Assembly (NCBI RefSeq): GCF_036785885.1
Contig: NC_092330.1
Coordinates: 17,766,525-17,830,524 of the forward strand
Direction of reading: 5' to 3'
From: Coffea arabica
Taxonomy: Eukaryota; Streptophyta; Magnoliopsida; Gentianales; Rubiaceae
Length of the DNA stretch: 64,000 nucleotides
Shown: one piece after another, positions 47,138-60,749 of the stretch
How the letters are laid out: the number at the start of each line of letters is the position of its first letter
How positions within the stretch are numbered: the stretch's first letter is position 1
Notes under the pieces: model-generated
Databases searched by the model: none
What the model was told of the DNA's origin: nothing
Seen by the model: only the letters and a program-made list of their open reading frames with translations
Made by a program: the position numbers and the translations under genes

Positions 47138-48409
47138 ACCTCCCCTCCTTAAAAGAATTTCGTCCTCGAAATTCATACCTTCTGTAATCTCAGACAATTC
47201 TGAACCGTGTGATGTGTTCATGTCAAGCGTTCTTTCAGATGTCACTAGTCGGTTTCTCCTTCCATTGACTTGTCGAGGGGCAGTTCCATTTCCTTGTTGA
47301 GCAGTAGTTTCTCGTGGATACCTCCTTGGACAGTCATGAACTTTATGATTGGTACTCCCACATCCCATACACTTTCGTCCCTTTAGCCAACAGTTTTCTT
47401 CAGTGTGATTCGTCCTTCCACAATATCCACAAGTCGGACGAGGTGTTGTGACCTGACTTGCTTGCGAGGTTTTCTTTGATCGTGTTTGTCCTACTGAAGT
47501 CCCTCGTGACATAGTTCCTTTTGGTTCCTTTATCATGAGTGGTGCAGGAAGTGACAGTCCTACTTCATCCACTTCTTTTCTAACTTTGGGCGGTGGTCCA
47601 TTTTTTCCTAGTGTACTGTCAGATGTATCTCTTTTCCTTTTTTGAAAAGCTCTCAGTTGAGATTTTGTGCTTTCTACCCTTTGCGCTTTTTCAAGAGCGT
47701 CACTAAATGTTTCAACCTGTGCTGCAGCAAGGGCATCTTGGATTTCCAAATCTAATCCTTGGATAAACCGTCTTATTCTCTTCCGTTCAGTAGCCACCAA
47801 TTCTGGGGCATATGTAGATAACTTCGTAAAGCGTGTTTCATACTCAGCTACGCTTAAAGTTCCTTGACGAAGCTTTATAAAATCATCTTCTCTCTTTTCT
47901 TGGACAAGTGGAGGAAGAAATTTCTCATTAAATTCACGCACGAAGTTTATCCAAATTCTCGGAGTTTGATCTCTTTCCCACTTGTTTCTTATAACATTCC
48001 ACCAGGCTCGGGCTGCTCCTTCAAGTTGAAATACAGCAAAGGTGACTTGTCTCTCCTCTGTGTAATCCAAGGCATCGAATATATTTCTTATATTCTCTAA
48101 CCAATTTTCAGCCACCTCTGGATCAGGTCCTCCAGCAAACTTAGGTGGGGAAAATTTCTGAAACCGCTCTAAAGCTCGATCCTCCCCTATCTCTTGGTTT
48201 CCACGTTGGTTCCCTTGTCCAACACCTTGACCTTGTTGAGCTACCAAGAGCTCTAGGATATCCGTCATGCGAGTTAAAACTTGTCCTATCTGGTCATTTC
48301 CTCTCCCAGCACTTAGCTCAACGTTTTGATCGATATCGGACCCATTAGCTACTCTTTCATTTCGGGGTTGTCTAGGTTGACGTCCCTTTCGTTGTCCTCT
48401 AGTTTCCAT
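47108..48409 (-). CDS. gag: Element F gag, left copy: capsid with two zinc knuckles, fused to the last residues of the lost pol
   Basis: This is a 433-residue frame starting METRGQRKGR, which matches the gag start of elements A and D; an in-frame ATG at 48490 adds 27 unrelated residues and is less likely. The capsid core ([20 protein letters not shown]) is at about residues 70-235, and two CX2CX4HX4C knuckles lie around CGYCGRTNH and CMGCGSTNH. After about 50 further residues the frame joins NFEDEILLRRGG, equivalent to the pol C-terminus of related elements, and stops inside the LTR. An in-frame deletion thus removed all of pol but kept gag open. It would form particles that need RT and integrase from another element. 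Confidence 0.92.
   Translation of the reverse strand: METRGQRKGRQPRQPRNERVANGSDIDQNVELSAGRGNDQIGQVLTRMTDILELLVAQQGQGVGQGNQRGNQEIGEDRALERFQKFSPPKFAGGPDPEVAENWLENIRNIFDALDYTEERQVTFAVFQLEGAARAWWNVIRNKWERDQTPRIWINFVREFNEKFLPPLVQEKREDDFIKLRQGTLSVAEYETRFTKLSTYAPELVATERKRIRRFIQGLDLEIQDALAAAQVETFSDALEKAQRVESTKSQLRAFQKRKRDTSDSTLGKNGPPPKVRKEVDEVGLSLPAPLMIKEPKGTMSRGTSVGQTRSKKTSQASQVTTPRPTCGYCGRTNHTEENCWLKGRKCMGCGSTNHKVHDCPRRYPRETTAQQGNGTAPRQVNGRRNRLVTSERTLDMNTSHGSELSEITEGMNFEDEILLRRGGCEDSQNLLI
47138..47150 (-). other. Polypurine tract of element F, left unit (copy 53944-53956)
   Basis: The minus strand reads AAGGAGGGGAGGT directly before the LTR TGTGAGG. Note that it also codes the last residues of the gag fusion. 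Confidence 0.88.
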
Positions 48410-49329
48410 GTCCACAACTAATCTATACGCACATGCATAACCCTTACACTTAGTTAAAATTGAACTACACTCATATACCAGTAGCAACATTTAAAGAGGA
48501 TGAAGATACTTTCACAAATAACATTATCACTATGCAAGTAAACACAAACTAGAGTTCATTAAATCATAACACAAATTATGGCCAGGTAAAGTTCATACCA
48601 AGTCAAAGTCAATAACAAAAATAAACAAGTGATTATCACAAGTACATTCATCTCCAACGCGCAAACTCTTAAGTTCTACTCCCATCGTCTCACTATGAAA
48701 GATCACCAGTAGAGATTCACTAGATTAATTGGAACTAGACGATTCTCGTTCCCTAACATGCTCGATTTCAATCCCAACACAAGGATCTTTTGGGTTACGA
48801 TATTTTCCATCTTCCACTCTTAATTATTGTACCATCTTAACCAAACAATTATTGGTTTCCTGTAACCATTCACATGAAATATCGATTCATTCTTATTCCC
48901 CACAAATGGAGATATAAAGTCCCTATGGTTGCTTTCCACTCCCAAGTACTCGGGTTCAAGAATCCAAAATAGGATAATTCACATCTCGAGCCGGCCGGTC
49001 CCAAGAGTAAATCACCACATTCGAGATTCCTACCCAACATACATATCAAATTCCCTCCAATCATCAAGATAAAGGTTTTACAACCTATAACATTCATGAT
49101 TCACAACTTACATTTCTAGAAGGGCACTTAAGTCTTTACTCAATCACATAGTAAGGACCATAACACTACTTGGCCCTATCTTGCTCCTTTGTAGAGACCA
49201 CGTGAAGTGGCTCTAAATTCATCATTACAAGCAATCATTTAACTTTCAGAATAGTCCCACAGTCCGGCATCCTAAACATTTAAGCCTAGGATACACTACA
49301 AAATCTGAAGCCTAAGCTCTGATACCAAT
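48410..49329 (-). other. Element F leader, left unit (copy 55216-56135), no ORF1
   Basis: About 920 bp between the primer site and gag. It is homologous to element C's leader, and unlike elements A and D it has no ORF1. Its short ORFs are unconvincing. Confidence 0.75.
49316..49327 (-). other. Primer binding site of element F, left unit (copy 56122-56133)
   Basis: The minus strand reads TGGTATCAGAGC two bases after the LTR end, initiator tRNA-Met type. Confidence 0.92.
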
Positions 49330-52300
49330 TGTAGCGCCCCCACTTCTCCCTAAGGCGAACCAAAGGGTATCCGCGGGACGCCTGCCCAGCTCTCGCCAGG
49401 ACTCACTACAATCCATCATTCAAAAGCTCGAAATACTTTAAGTAACTTCAATACATAATTAAAGTACTCCAAATATCTCACACTTACAATTATGCAGCTT
49501 CCAAGCTTAAATACAACCCAACGGAAAAGGGTACAATAGCCATCCGTTATAATATAACTTAAAGTTTTCAAAAGAAAACAATCTAGTACTACTCACGAGC
49601 ACCCTTGGTCTCGAACCCTGTAAAAGAAAACCACAACGTGGGATGAGCTACACAGCCCAGTGAGGTTCCAAGACACTCTAACAGTTCAAATAAATCAAGT
49701 AAGTTGGGCATATCATATGCATGATTCAAGGTCACACACTGGCATGTTATCATGAGGTGATAATCATTGTACGAGTAATTTGAGATATTTATCATGGTAT
49801 GAGACATTTATCATGAGACAGGTATCATGATATAAGTACATTGGTCAGGTAACAGGTATGGAGCATATCACAGGCATAGTTCAGGATTTCATGTTGACAT
49901 TTTAGCATGAAACAATTATCATGATACAAGGTAAACATATACGGTAGGATACGGTGTTCCAGTGGAACTCTGTCGGTCATCTGCACCTTATGACTTCTGA
50001 TCCCCACGGTACGGTCTGGCCATCGCCTTATCCCTCCAGTGGTAATACTCGAGTATACCGAAACGGTGGCCCAGGGTTCCAACCTACCCGACCGAGCCCA
50101 GTCCTGGCTCGAGTAGGTCAGTAACCAAGGGCAGGGCCCAAGTTCAGCTTAGAGCTTACAACATGCACAAGTAACCAAGTAATTCGACAAAAGGTAAAAT
50201 TCATCATTTGAGTAGGTCGAGTGAGGTAAAGTACACACTCGCCTAATAATGATGGACAGCTTCATATAACATGTGATTCATGATAATCAAGTAATCAGGT
50301 GGTCAAGTAACCAAGTAAGTTGGTGATCACGTAAGCAGATAACCAAGTAAGCAAGTAACCAAATAGATTAGAAAACGGTAAGTAAACACGGTTAACGGTA
50401 AACGGTAAACGGTTAACGGTAGTAATTACGGTTAATTGGTAGACATATGTCATTTCAATAGGCCGCCATTGGCCGTTTTTCACTTTCACCACGTAAGAGT
50501 CGAGGAGATTCACTCCAACCGACTTATGCTTCCATAGCATAATTAATCATTTAAACACATCATGTAAATATGCTCTCCAAACATTTCATATCTAGTATTT
50601 CAAGTAATCACATAAGTATGCTCTTTAAGCATTTCATATCGAATAGTTCAAGTAGTCACGTAAATATGCTCTTCAAGGGTTTCATATCGAATAGTTCAAA
50701 TATACATACTTCAGGTGTTTCATGTCGAGTAATTCAAGTATACACTATTCAAATATGCATGAGTGTGGTAAATACTTAACATATAGCACTTAACACCTAA
50801 TGACCAGGAGTTAAGCATGTCATAGACTTATTCCAATTACGTATTCCTATATGGAACACTCACCTATTGCAACAAGAGAGTAAATACTCAAACAAGTGTC
50901 TAGGCGTCCACTTCGAGTTCCTCTTGAAGGTCCCCTTGAGCGCCTGAGCAAATAACCATTAACTATTATGCACTATCACTTAGAACTCCTACTTATCAAA
51001 GAAGGTTGTACAATCTAAGGGGAATTCATAAATTGGGCCTTAATTATTAATAATCGAGGCTCAAGAGTAGAGCTTGAAAGTCTAAAGAGAGAGACTAACA
51101 TTTTTCATGAAATCGAGTTCAAAATGTTCAATCGGTATCGAGAAAAGAAGGCAAGTTTCCAAAATCTCATTTTCTAAGAAATTGCCAAATTTCAGCTTTG
51201 GGTGTCAATTTTAGAAAAATCGTATCTTGCACTACGTAGGTCCAAAATTGGAACGCTTGATACCATTGGAAACTACATTCCGAGTACTACAAGTTTCTAG
51301 AAGACACTTTTCCATGATCCCAAATGGAAGGTATTCAAAAGTTGGATCAAAGTTACTGCTGTAGAATACTAAGACAGTTTCAAGGTTGGTTTTTGGCCAA
51401 TTTTGGAAATTCGGCAAAATTCACTTGTTTTGAACTAACCTTTGAAATTTGGAAATCAATTAGTGTTGCAATCCATGAGTATAACAAAACAAGCGGAATG
51501 AGAAACGGAGTTTCGAGCACCAAGATATAGTAGCTCCAAGTTGCTGAAAAAGTTAAGACGGTTGGGCTATTTTCCAGGTTTAAAAACTAAATTCGAAGCA
51601 TCATTTGGTCACCGAGTTGGCAGTGGAAATACATAAAACTTGGTACACTAAATCTTCCATATGTGAACAACGTTTCTACCAAGTTTCATACGAAAACTCA
51701 CACGGTAAGGTAGTCATTAAAACAACCAAAGTTTATGAAGAGTTTCAAGGCTAAACTACCTTCTCACTTTTTCTTTTGTTTACAAACTTTTGTACCATGA
51801 AATCAGTTTCAAATCTCTCCATTATTGAAACCAAGAGTTCATAAACATCCACTGAGCAATTTAAAGACCATTGACATCCAAATTCTAGAAATAAAACTCT
51901 CCAAATCAGATTTGACCATTTGGCTAAGAGAAAACGAAAAGTTTTCCAGATTCGATGAGCGAATTTTGTGACATCATTTGCATATCAAAATGGTCTTAGA
52001 ATATTACCAAATTTTGTACAATTAAACCTCCATATGAGGATTACTCTTCTATCAAATTTCATTTGAAAATTCACACGGGAAGGTAGTTAACTAAACCATC
52101 AAAGTTCAGGAAATTTCCCAAGGTAAAACTGTCTTCTAGCTCTTCTTTCCTTTTTAAATATTTTGTCCAAAGCAACCAACCCAAATCTGGTTTATTTGTA
52201 ACACAAAGTCCAAGGAACATCTAATCTAAAGTTTGGTAGGTGTTGGACATCAAATTTTCCAAAACAACAAGTCCCAAATCATTGTTAGTTACAAATCTGT

Positions 52301-53943
52301 CCAAGTGGAAAATTCTATCACTGTAGCAGTTTCAAACTTTGGCCACAACTCACTCAATTCAACTTGGAATTGGACGTGGTTGATGGCGTTGGAAAGCTCT
52401 CTTATAAAGCTGAATTTTCTCAGAAGAAACCATTTTCAAATTCTATCTACAAACAGCTCGTTTTTGAGCATCAAGAAGCAATTTCTGTCCTGTCTCCTGG
52501 AGAGCAACGAAACAGGGCAGTGATTTTCAAACGAATGGTGTGGCTCACTCAAGTGGAACCAGAACGTGAATTTGGTACCAATGGAAAGCTGAGAATGTCT
52601 AGTTTCCAATGCCGCAAACGGCACTTGATTTCGACATCGGAGTAAAGAGTTATAGCCGATACAAAATGACTGCCTGGGCAATACGGGAATCATTTTCCAG
52701 ATTTGCTAACTTTCGAAATCAATTCATTTGACCAACCAAATCATGTTATTTTTCAATGAAATTTTGTACACACTCACAATAACATGTAAACAACATAATC
52801 AAGTCATTAGAACCTCAAAATTTTGCACAAAAGTGGTCGGACAAGGCAGGGGTAAAATCGGAAACTTTTGCCTCTTGCACCCAATGAAATTTCTATCAAT
52901 TACACACCATTAATCCATCATTTTAACCACTAAACCAACAATATATCCACCATCAATCATCAAATCAGCAACAACCCAAGTGTGGGAATCCATAGAGCCC
53001 ACTTTCACATTTTTCCAACAATATCAAGATACCCATACACATGCAATAGCTTAAGGATGCATTTCTACCATCATAAACCAAGCTTAAGGTGTAGGATGAG
53101 GTTATACCTCCTTGTTGCTTTAAACCAGAAATTTCGGTCCTCAAGATGCTCCAAGAAACCGTGAGAAACTCCTCCTTTTTCTAGCTAGATGATCTCTCCA
53201 CGTGACAAGCTAAGTGTAGTTCAAATTTGGTGTGAATCCATGAAGTTTTTGTGCAAGAATTGAAGATGAAAATGGCAACTTTGTGTTGTGTTTTTGCTGC
53301 AGAGAATTCGGCCAAGAGAGAGACTAAGAGAGAGAGTGTTTGGTCTAAATTTAGCTTCTTAAGGAAGACACAATGTGTGGTGCAAAAATCATCCCCAAAG
53401 TCAACTCTCACTAGGGTGCGTTTGGGCGCGTTTCGGCTCGATTTCTCGCGCGTTTGGTTCACTAGTGCACTAAACCTCTAATGCACTTATATTCATGTAG
53501 ATAATATTCACTCTTAATTATCCCGAAATAAGGGTCTAAGGTCCCTCAAATAAAGTCACGCGTGTGGAAACGTGTACCGTCAATTTTATCGCTATAACGC
53601 GAAACCTCCGAGAAATTCTTATAACGTCCGTACTACTAACCATCACTTGAGTATTTAAACATTAAAATTCCTATTTTAAGACTAAGGCACGTATCTCCAA
53701 TTTTTCTGAGCTCAGTGTATCCTCAAATCGGCTATCGTTCCAAATGCACGTGCACTATTTCACTTATCGGGCTTTCGGAAATTAATTTTTGAAACAAGTC
53801 ATTTTAAAAATATAATGAAACTATATTTCCATGTAATTAGGTCTCAAGAGCTTAGAAAATAATATTCGGAGTAAAAGACCAAATAAATAATTAAATAAGC
53901 TAGAAATAGGAGATTAAATAAGTAAATTTTGCGAGTCCTCACA
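49330..53943 (-). repeat. Element F LTR, middle copy
   Basis: 4614 bp, shared by both units of the array. I see private bases at 52256, 52791 and 53485 compared with the outer copies. Confidence 0.95.
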
Positions 53944-55215
53944 ACCTCCCCTCCTTAAAAGAATTTCGTCCTCGAAATTCATACCTTCTGTAATCTCAGA
54001 CAATTCTGAACCGTGTGATGTGTTCATGTCAAGCGTTCTTTCAGATGTCACTAGTCGGTTTCTCCTTCCATTGACTTGTCGAGGGGCAGTTCCATTTCCT
54101 TGTTGAGCAGTAGTTTCTCGTGGATACCTCCTTGGACAGTCATGAACTTTATGATTGGTACTCCCACATCCCATACACTTTCGTCCCTTTAGCCAACAGT
54201 TTTCTTCAGTGTGATTCGTCCTTCCACAATATCCACAAGTCGGACGAGGTGTTGTGACCTGACTTGCTTGCGAGGTTTTCTTTGATCGTGTTTGTCCTAC
54301 TGAAGTCCCTCGTGACATAGTTCCTTTTGGTTCCTTTATCATGAGTGGTGCAGGAAGTGACAGTCCTACTTCATCCACTTCTTTTCTAACTTTGGGCGGT
54401 GGTCCATTTTTTCCTAGTGTACTGTCAGATGTATCTCTTTTCCTTTTTTGAAAAGCTCTCAGTTGAGATTTTGTGCTTTCTACCCTTTGCGCTTTTTCAA
54501 GAGCGTCACTAAATGTTTCAACCTGTGCTGCAGCAAGGGCATCTTGGATTTCCAAATCTAATCCTTGGATAAACCGTCTTATTCTCTTCCGTTCAGTAGC
54601 CACCAATTCTGGGGCATATGTAGATAACTTCGTAAAGCGTGTTTCATACTCAGCTACGCTTAAAGTTCCTTGACGAAGCTTTATAAAATCATCTTCTCTC
54701 TTTTCTTGGACAAGTGGAGGAAGAAATTTCTCATTAAATTCACGCACGAAGTTTATCCAAATTCTCGGAGTTTGATCTCTTTCCCACTTGTTTCTTATAA
54801 CATTCCACCAGGCTCGGGCTGCTCCTTCAAGTTGAAATACAGCAAAGGTGACTTGTCTCTCCTCTGTGTAATCCAAGGCATCGAATATATTTCTTATATT
54901 CTCTAACCAATTTTCAGCCACCTCTGGATCAGGTCCTCCAGCAAACTTAGGTGGGGAAAATTTCTGAAACCGCTCTAAAGCTCGATCCTCCCCTATCTCT
55001 TGGTTTCCACGTTGGTTCCCTTGTCCAACACCTTGACCTTGTTGAGCTACCAAGAGCTCTAGGATATCCGTCATGCGAGTTAAAACTTGTCCTATCTGGT
55101 CATTTCCTCTCCCAGCACTTAGCTCAACGTTTTGATCGATATCGGACCCATTAGCTACTCTTTCATTTCGGGGTTGTCTAGGTTGACGTCCCTTTCGTTG
55201 TCCTCTAGTTTCCAT
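53914..55215 (-). CDS. gag: Element F gag, right copy (protein identical to the left copy)
   Basis: The same 433-residue capsid/zinc-knuckle protein with the pol C-terminal remnant; I saw no difference from the left copy. As the unit next to the array's true 5' LTR, it is the one expected in a full-length transcript. The longer in-frame start is at 55296. Confidence 0.92.
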   Translation of the reverse strand: METRGQRKGRQPRQPRNERVANGSDIDQNVELSAGRGNDQIGQVLTRMTDILELLVAQQGQGVGQGNQRGNQEIGEDRALERFQKFSPPKFAGGPDPEVAENWLENIRNIFDALDYTEERQVTFAVFQLEGAARAWWNVIRNKWERDQTPRIWINFVREFNEKFLPPLVQEKREDDFIKLRQGTLSVAEYETRFTKLSTYAPELVATERKRIRRFIQGLDLEIQDALAAAQVETFSDALEKAQRVESTKSQLRAFQKRKRDTSDSTLGKNGPPPKVRKEVDEVGLSLPAPLMIKEPKGTMSRGTSVGQTRSKKTSQASQVTTPRPTCGYCGRTNHTEENCWLKGRKCMGCGSTNHKVHDCPRRYPRETTAQQGNGTAPRQVNGRRNRLVTSERTLDMNTSHGSELSEITEGMNFEDEILLRRGGCEDSQNLLI

Positions 55216-56135
55216 GTCCACAACTAATCTATACGCACATGCATAACCCTTACACTTAGTTAAAATTGAACTACACTCATATACCAGTAGCAACATTTAA
55301 AGAGGATGAAGATACTTTCACAAATAACATTATCACTATGCAAGTAAACACAAACTAGAGTTCATTAAATCATAACACAAATTATGGCCAGGTAAAGTTC
55401 ATACCAAGTCAAAGTCAATAACAAAAATAAACAAGTGATTATCACAAGTACATTCATCTCCAACGCGCAAACTCTTAAGTTCTACTCCCATCGTCTCACT
55501 ATGAAAGATCACCAGTAGAGATTCACTAGATTAATTGGAACTAGACGATTCTCGTTCCCTAACATGCTCGATTTCAATCCCAACACAAGGATCTTTTGGG
55601 TTACGATATTTTCCATCTTCCACTCTTAATTATTGTACCATCTTAACCAAACAATTATTGGTTTCCTGTAACCATTCACATGAAATATCGATTCATTCTT
55701 ATTCCCCACAAATGGAGATATAAAGTCCCTATGGTTGCTTTCCACTCCCAAGTACTCGGGTTCAAGAATCCAAAATAGGATAATTCACATCTCGAGCCGG
55801 CCGGTCCCAAGAGTAAATCACCACATTCGAGATTCCTACCCAACATACATATCAAATTCCCTCCAATCATCAAGATAAAGGTTTTACAACCTATAACATT
55901 CATGATTCACAACTTACATTTCTAGAAGGGCACTTAAGTCTTTACTCAATCACATAGTAAGGACCATAACACTACTTGGCCCTATCTTGCTCCTTTGTAG
56001 AGACCACGTGAAGTGGCTCTAAATTCATCATTACAAGCAATCATTTAACTTTCAGAATAGTCCCACAGTCCGGCATCCTAAACATTTAAGCCTAGGATAC
56101 ACTACAAAATCTGAAGCCTAAGCTCTGATACCAAT

Positions 56136-59100
56136 TGTAGCGCCCCCACTTCTCCCTAAGGCGAACCAAAGGGTATCCGCGGGACGCCTGCCCAGCTCTC
56201 GCCAGGACTCACTACAATCCATCATTCAAAAGCTCGAAATACTTTAAGTAACTTCAATACATAATTAAAGTACTCCAAATATCTCACACTTACAATTATG
56301 CAGCTTCCAAGCTTAAATACAACCCAACGGAAAAGGGTACAATAGCCATCCGTTATAATATAACTTAAAGTTTTCAAAAGAAAACAATCTAGTACTACTC
56401 ACGAGCACCCTTGGTCTCGAACCCTGTAAAAGAAAACCACAACGTGGGATGAGCTACACAGCCCAGTGAGGTTCCAAGACACTCTAACAGTTCAAATAAA
56501 TCAAGTAAGTTGGGCATATCATATGCATGATTCAAGGTCACACACTGGCATGTTATCATGAGGTGATAATCATTGTACGAGTAATTTGAGATATTTATCA
56601 TGGTATGAGACATTTATCATGAGACAGGTATCATGATATAAGTACATTGGTCAGGTAACAGGTATGGAGCATATCACAGGCATAGTTCAGGATTTCATGT
56701 TGACATTTTAGCATGAAACAATTATCATGATACAAGGTAAACATATACGGTAGGATACGGTGTTCCAGTGGAACTCTGTCGGTCATCTGCACCTTATGAC
56801 TTCTGATCCCCACGGTACGGTCTGGCCATCGCCTTATCCCTCCAGTGGTAATACTCGAGTATACCGAAACGGTGGCCCAGGGTTCCAACCTACCCGACCG
56901 AGCCCAGTCCTGGCTCGAGTAGGTCAGTAACCAAGGGCAGGGCCCAAGTTCAGCTTAGAGCTTACAACATGCACAAGTAACCAAGTAATTCGACAAAAGG
57001 TAAAATTCATCATTTGAGTAGGTCGAGTGAGGTAAAGTACACACTCGCCTAATAATGATGGACAGCTTCATATAACATGTGATTCATGATAATCAAGTAA
57101 TCAGGTGGTCAAGTAACCAAGTAAGTTGGTGATCACGTAAGCAGATAACCAAGTAAGCAAGTAACCAAATAGATTAGAAAACGGTAAGTAAACACGGTTA
57201 ACGGTAAACGGTAAACGGTTAACGGTAGTAATTACGGTTAATTGGTAGACATATGTCATTTCAATAGGCCGCCATTGGCCGTTTTTCACTTTCACCACGT
57301 AAGAGTCGAGGAGATTCACTCCAACCGACTTATGCTTCCATAGCATAATTAATCATTTAAACACATCATGTAAATATGCTCTCCAAACATTTCATATCTA
57401 GTATTTCAAGTAATCACATAAGTATGCTCTTTAAGCATTTCATATCGAATAGTTCAAGTAGTCACGTAAATATGCTCTTCAAGGGTTTCATATCGAATAG
57501 TTCAAATATACATACTTCAGGTGTTTCATGTCGAGTAATTCAAGTATACACTATTCAAATATGCATGAGTGTGGTAAATACTTAACATATAGCACTTAAC
57601 ACCTAATGACCAGGAGTTAAGCATGTCATAGACTTATTCCAATTACGTATTCCTATATGGAACACTCACCTATTGCAACAAGAGAGTAAATACTCAAACA
57701 AGTGTCTAGGCGTCCACTTCGAGTTCCTCTTGAAGGTCCCCTTGAGCGCCTGAGCAAATAACCATTAACTATTATGCACTATCACTTAGAACTCCTACTT
57801 ATCAAAGAAGGTTGTACAATCTAAGGGGAATTCATAAATTGGGCCTTAATTATTAATAATCGAGGCTCAAGAGTAGAGCTTGAAAGTCTAAAGAGAGAGA
57901 CTAACATTTTTCATGAAATCGAGTTCAAAATGTTCAATCGGTATCGAGAAAAGAAGGCAAGTTTCCAAAATCTCATTTTCTAAGAAATTGCCAAATTTCA
58001 GCTTTGGGTGTCAATTTTAGAAAAATCGTATCTTGCACTACGTAGGTCCAAAATTGGAACGCTTGATACCATTGGAAACTACATTCCGAGTACTACAAGT
58101 TTCTAGAAGACACTTTTCCATGATCCCAAATGGAAGGTATTCAAAAGTTGGATCAAAGTTACTGCTGTAGAATACTAAGACAGTTTCAAGGTTGGTTTTT
58201 GGCCAATTTTGGAAATTCGGCAAAATTCACTTGTTTTGAACTAACCTTTGAAATTTGGAAATAAATTAGTGTTGCAATCCATGAGTATAACAAAACAAGC
58301 GGAATGAGAAACGGAGTTTCGAGCACCAAGATATAGTAGCTCCAAGTTGCTGAAAAAGTTAAGACGGTTGGGCTATTTTCCAGGTTTAAAAACTAAATTC
58401 GAAGCATCATTTGGTCACCGAGTTGGCAGTGGAAATACATAAAACTTGGTACACTAAATCTTCCATATGTGAACAACGTTTCTACCAAGTTTCATACGAA
58501 AACTCACACGGTAAGGTAGTCATTAAAACAACCAAAGTTTATGAAGAGTTTCAAGGCTAAACTACCTTCTCACTTTTTCTTTTGTTTACAAACTTTTGTA
58601 CCATGAAATCAGTTTCAAATCTCTCCATTATTGAAACCAAGAGTTCATAAACATCCACTGAGCAATTTAAAGACCATTGACATCCAAATTCTAGAAATAA
58701 AACTCTCCAAATCAGATTTGACCATTTGGCTAAGAGAAAACGAAAAGTTTTCCAGATTCGATGAGCGAATTTTGTGACATCATTTGCATATCAAAATGGT
58801 CTTAGAATATTACCAAATTTTGTACAATTAAACCTCCATATGAGGATTACTCTTCTATCAAATTTCATTTGAAAATTCACACGGGAAGGTAGTTAACTAA
58901 ACCATCAAAGTTCAGGAAATTTCCCAAGGTAAAACTGTCTTCTAGCTCTTCTTTCCTTTTTAAATATTTTGTCCAAAGCAACCAACCCAAATCTGGTTTA
59001 TTTGTAACACAAAGTCCAAGGAACATCTAATCTAAAGTTTGGTAGGTGTTGGACATCAAATATTCCAAAACAACAAGTCCCAAATCATTGTTAGTTACAA

Positions 59101-60749
59101 ATCTGTCCAAGTGGAAAATTCTATCACTGTAGCAGTTTCAAACTTTGGCCACAACTCACTCAATTCAACTTGGAATTGGACGTGGTTGATGGCGTTGGAA
59201 AGCTCTCTTATAAAGCTGAATTTTCTCAGAAGAAACCATTTTCAAATTCTATCTACAAACAGCTCGTTTTTGAGCATCAAGAAGCAATTTCTGTCCTGTC
59301 TCCTGGAGAGCAACGAAACAGGGCAGTGATTTTCAAACGAATGGTGTGGCTCACTCAAGTGGAACCAGAACGTGAATTTGGTACCAATGGAAAGCTGAGA
59401 ATGTCTAGTTTCCAATGCCGCAAACGGCACTTGATTTCGACATCGGAGTAAAGAGTTATAGCCGATACAAAATGACTGCCTGGGCAATACGGGAATCATT
59501 TTCCAGATTTGCTAACTTTCGAAATCAATTCATTTGACCAACCAAATCATGTTATTTTTCAATGAAATTTTGTACACACTCACAATAACATGTAAAAAAC
59601 ATAATCAAGTCATTAGAACCTCAAAATTTTGCACAAAAGTGGTCGGACAAGGCAGGGGTAAAATCGGAAACTTTTGCCTCTTGCACCCAATGAAATTTCT
59701 ATCAATTACACACCATTAATCCATCATTTTAACCACTAAACCAACAATATATCCACCATCAATCATCAAATCAGCAACAACCCAAGTGTGGGAATCCATA
59801 GAGCCCACTTTCACATTTTTCCAACAATATCAAGATACCCATACACATGCAATAGCTTAAGGATGCATTTCTACCATCATAAACCAAGCTTAAGGTGTAG
59901 GATGAGGTTATACCTCCTTGTTGCTTTAAACCAGAAATTTCGGTCCTCAAGATGCTCCAAGAAACCGTGAGAAACTCCTCCTTTTTCTAGCTAGATGATC
60001 TCTCCACGTGACAAGCTAAGTGTAGTTCAAATTTGGTGTGAATCCATGAAGTTTTTGTGCAAGAATTGAAGATGAAAATGGCAACTTTGTGTTGTGTTTT
60101 TGCTGCAGAGAATTCGGCCAAGAGAGAGACTAAGAGAGAGAGTGTTTGGTCTAAATTTAGCTTCTTAAGGAAGACACAATGTGTGGTGCAAAAATCATCC
60201 CCAAAGTCAACTCTCACTAGGGTGCGTTTGGGCGCGTTTCGGCTCGATTTCTCGCGCGTTTGGTTCACTAGTGCACTAAACCTCTAATGCCCTTATATTC
60301 ATGTAGATAATATTCACTCTTAATTATCCCGAAATAAGGGTCTAAGGTCCCTCAAATAAAGTCACGCGTGTGGAAACGTGTACCGTCAATTTTATCGCTA
60401 TAACGCGAAACCTCCGAGAAATTCTTATAACGTCCGTACTACTAACCATCACTAGAGTATTTAAACATTAAAATTCCTATTTTAAGACTAAGGCACGTAT
60501 CTCCAATTTTTCTGAGCTCAGTGTATCCTCAAATCGGCTATCGTTCCAAATGCACGTGCACTATTTCACTTATCGGGCTTTCGGAAATTAATTTTTGAAA
60601 CAAGTCATTTTAAAAATATAATGAAACTATATTTCCATGTAATTAGGTCTCAAGAGCTTAGAAAATAATATTCGGAGTAAAAGACCAAATAAATAATTAA
60701 ATAAGCTAGAAATAGGAGATTAAATAAGTAAATTTTGCGAGTCCTCACA
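56136..60749 (-). repeat. Element F LTR, right copy (5' LTR of the array)
   Basis: 4614 bp. Private bases at 58263 and 60454. It ends on the plus strand with CCTCACA, then the GTGTG duplication and the rest of element E's LTR. Confidence 0.95.

Larger units (their letters stand above)
42524..60749 (-). mobile_element. Element F: tandem LTR-gag-LTR-gag-LTR array of a gag-only (TR-GAG-like) Tekay-type element
   Basis: Three LTRs of 4614 bp alternate with two internal regions of 2192 bp, a 6806-bp period. One GTGTG duplication flanks the whole block, so it entered as one element and gained a unit by LTR-LTR recombination. A single element would be 11,420 bp. Minus-strand polarity is set by the primer site, polypurine tract and gag. 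Protease, RT, RNase H and integrase are absent. LTR edges and leader resemble elements C and D. Confidence 0.93.
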
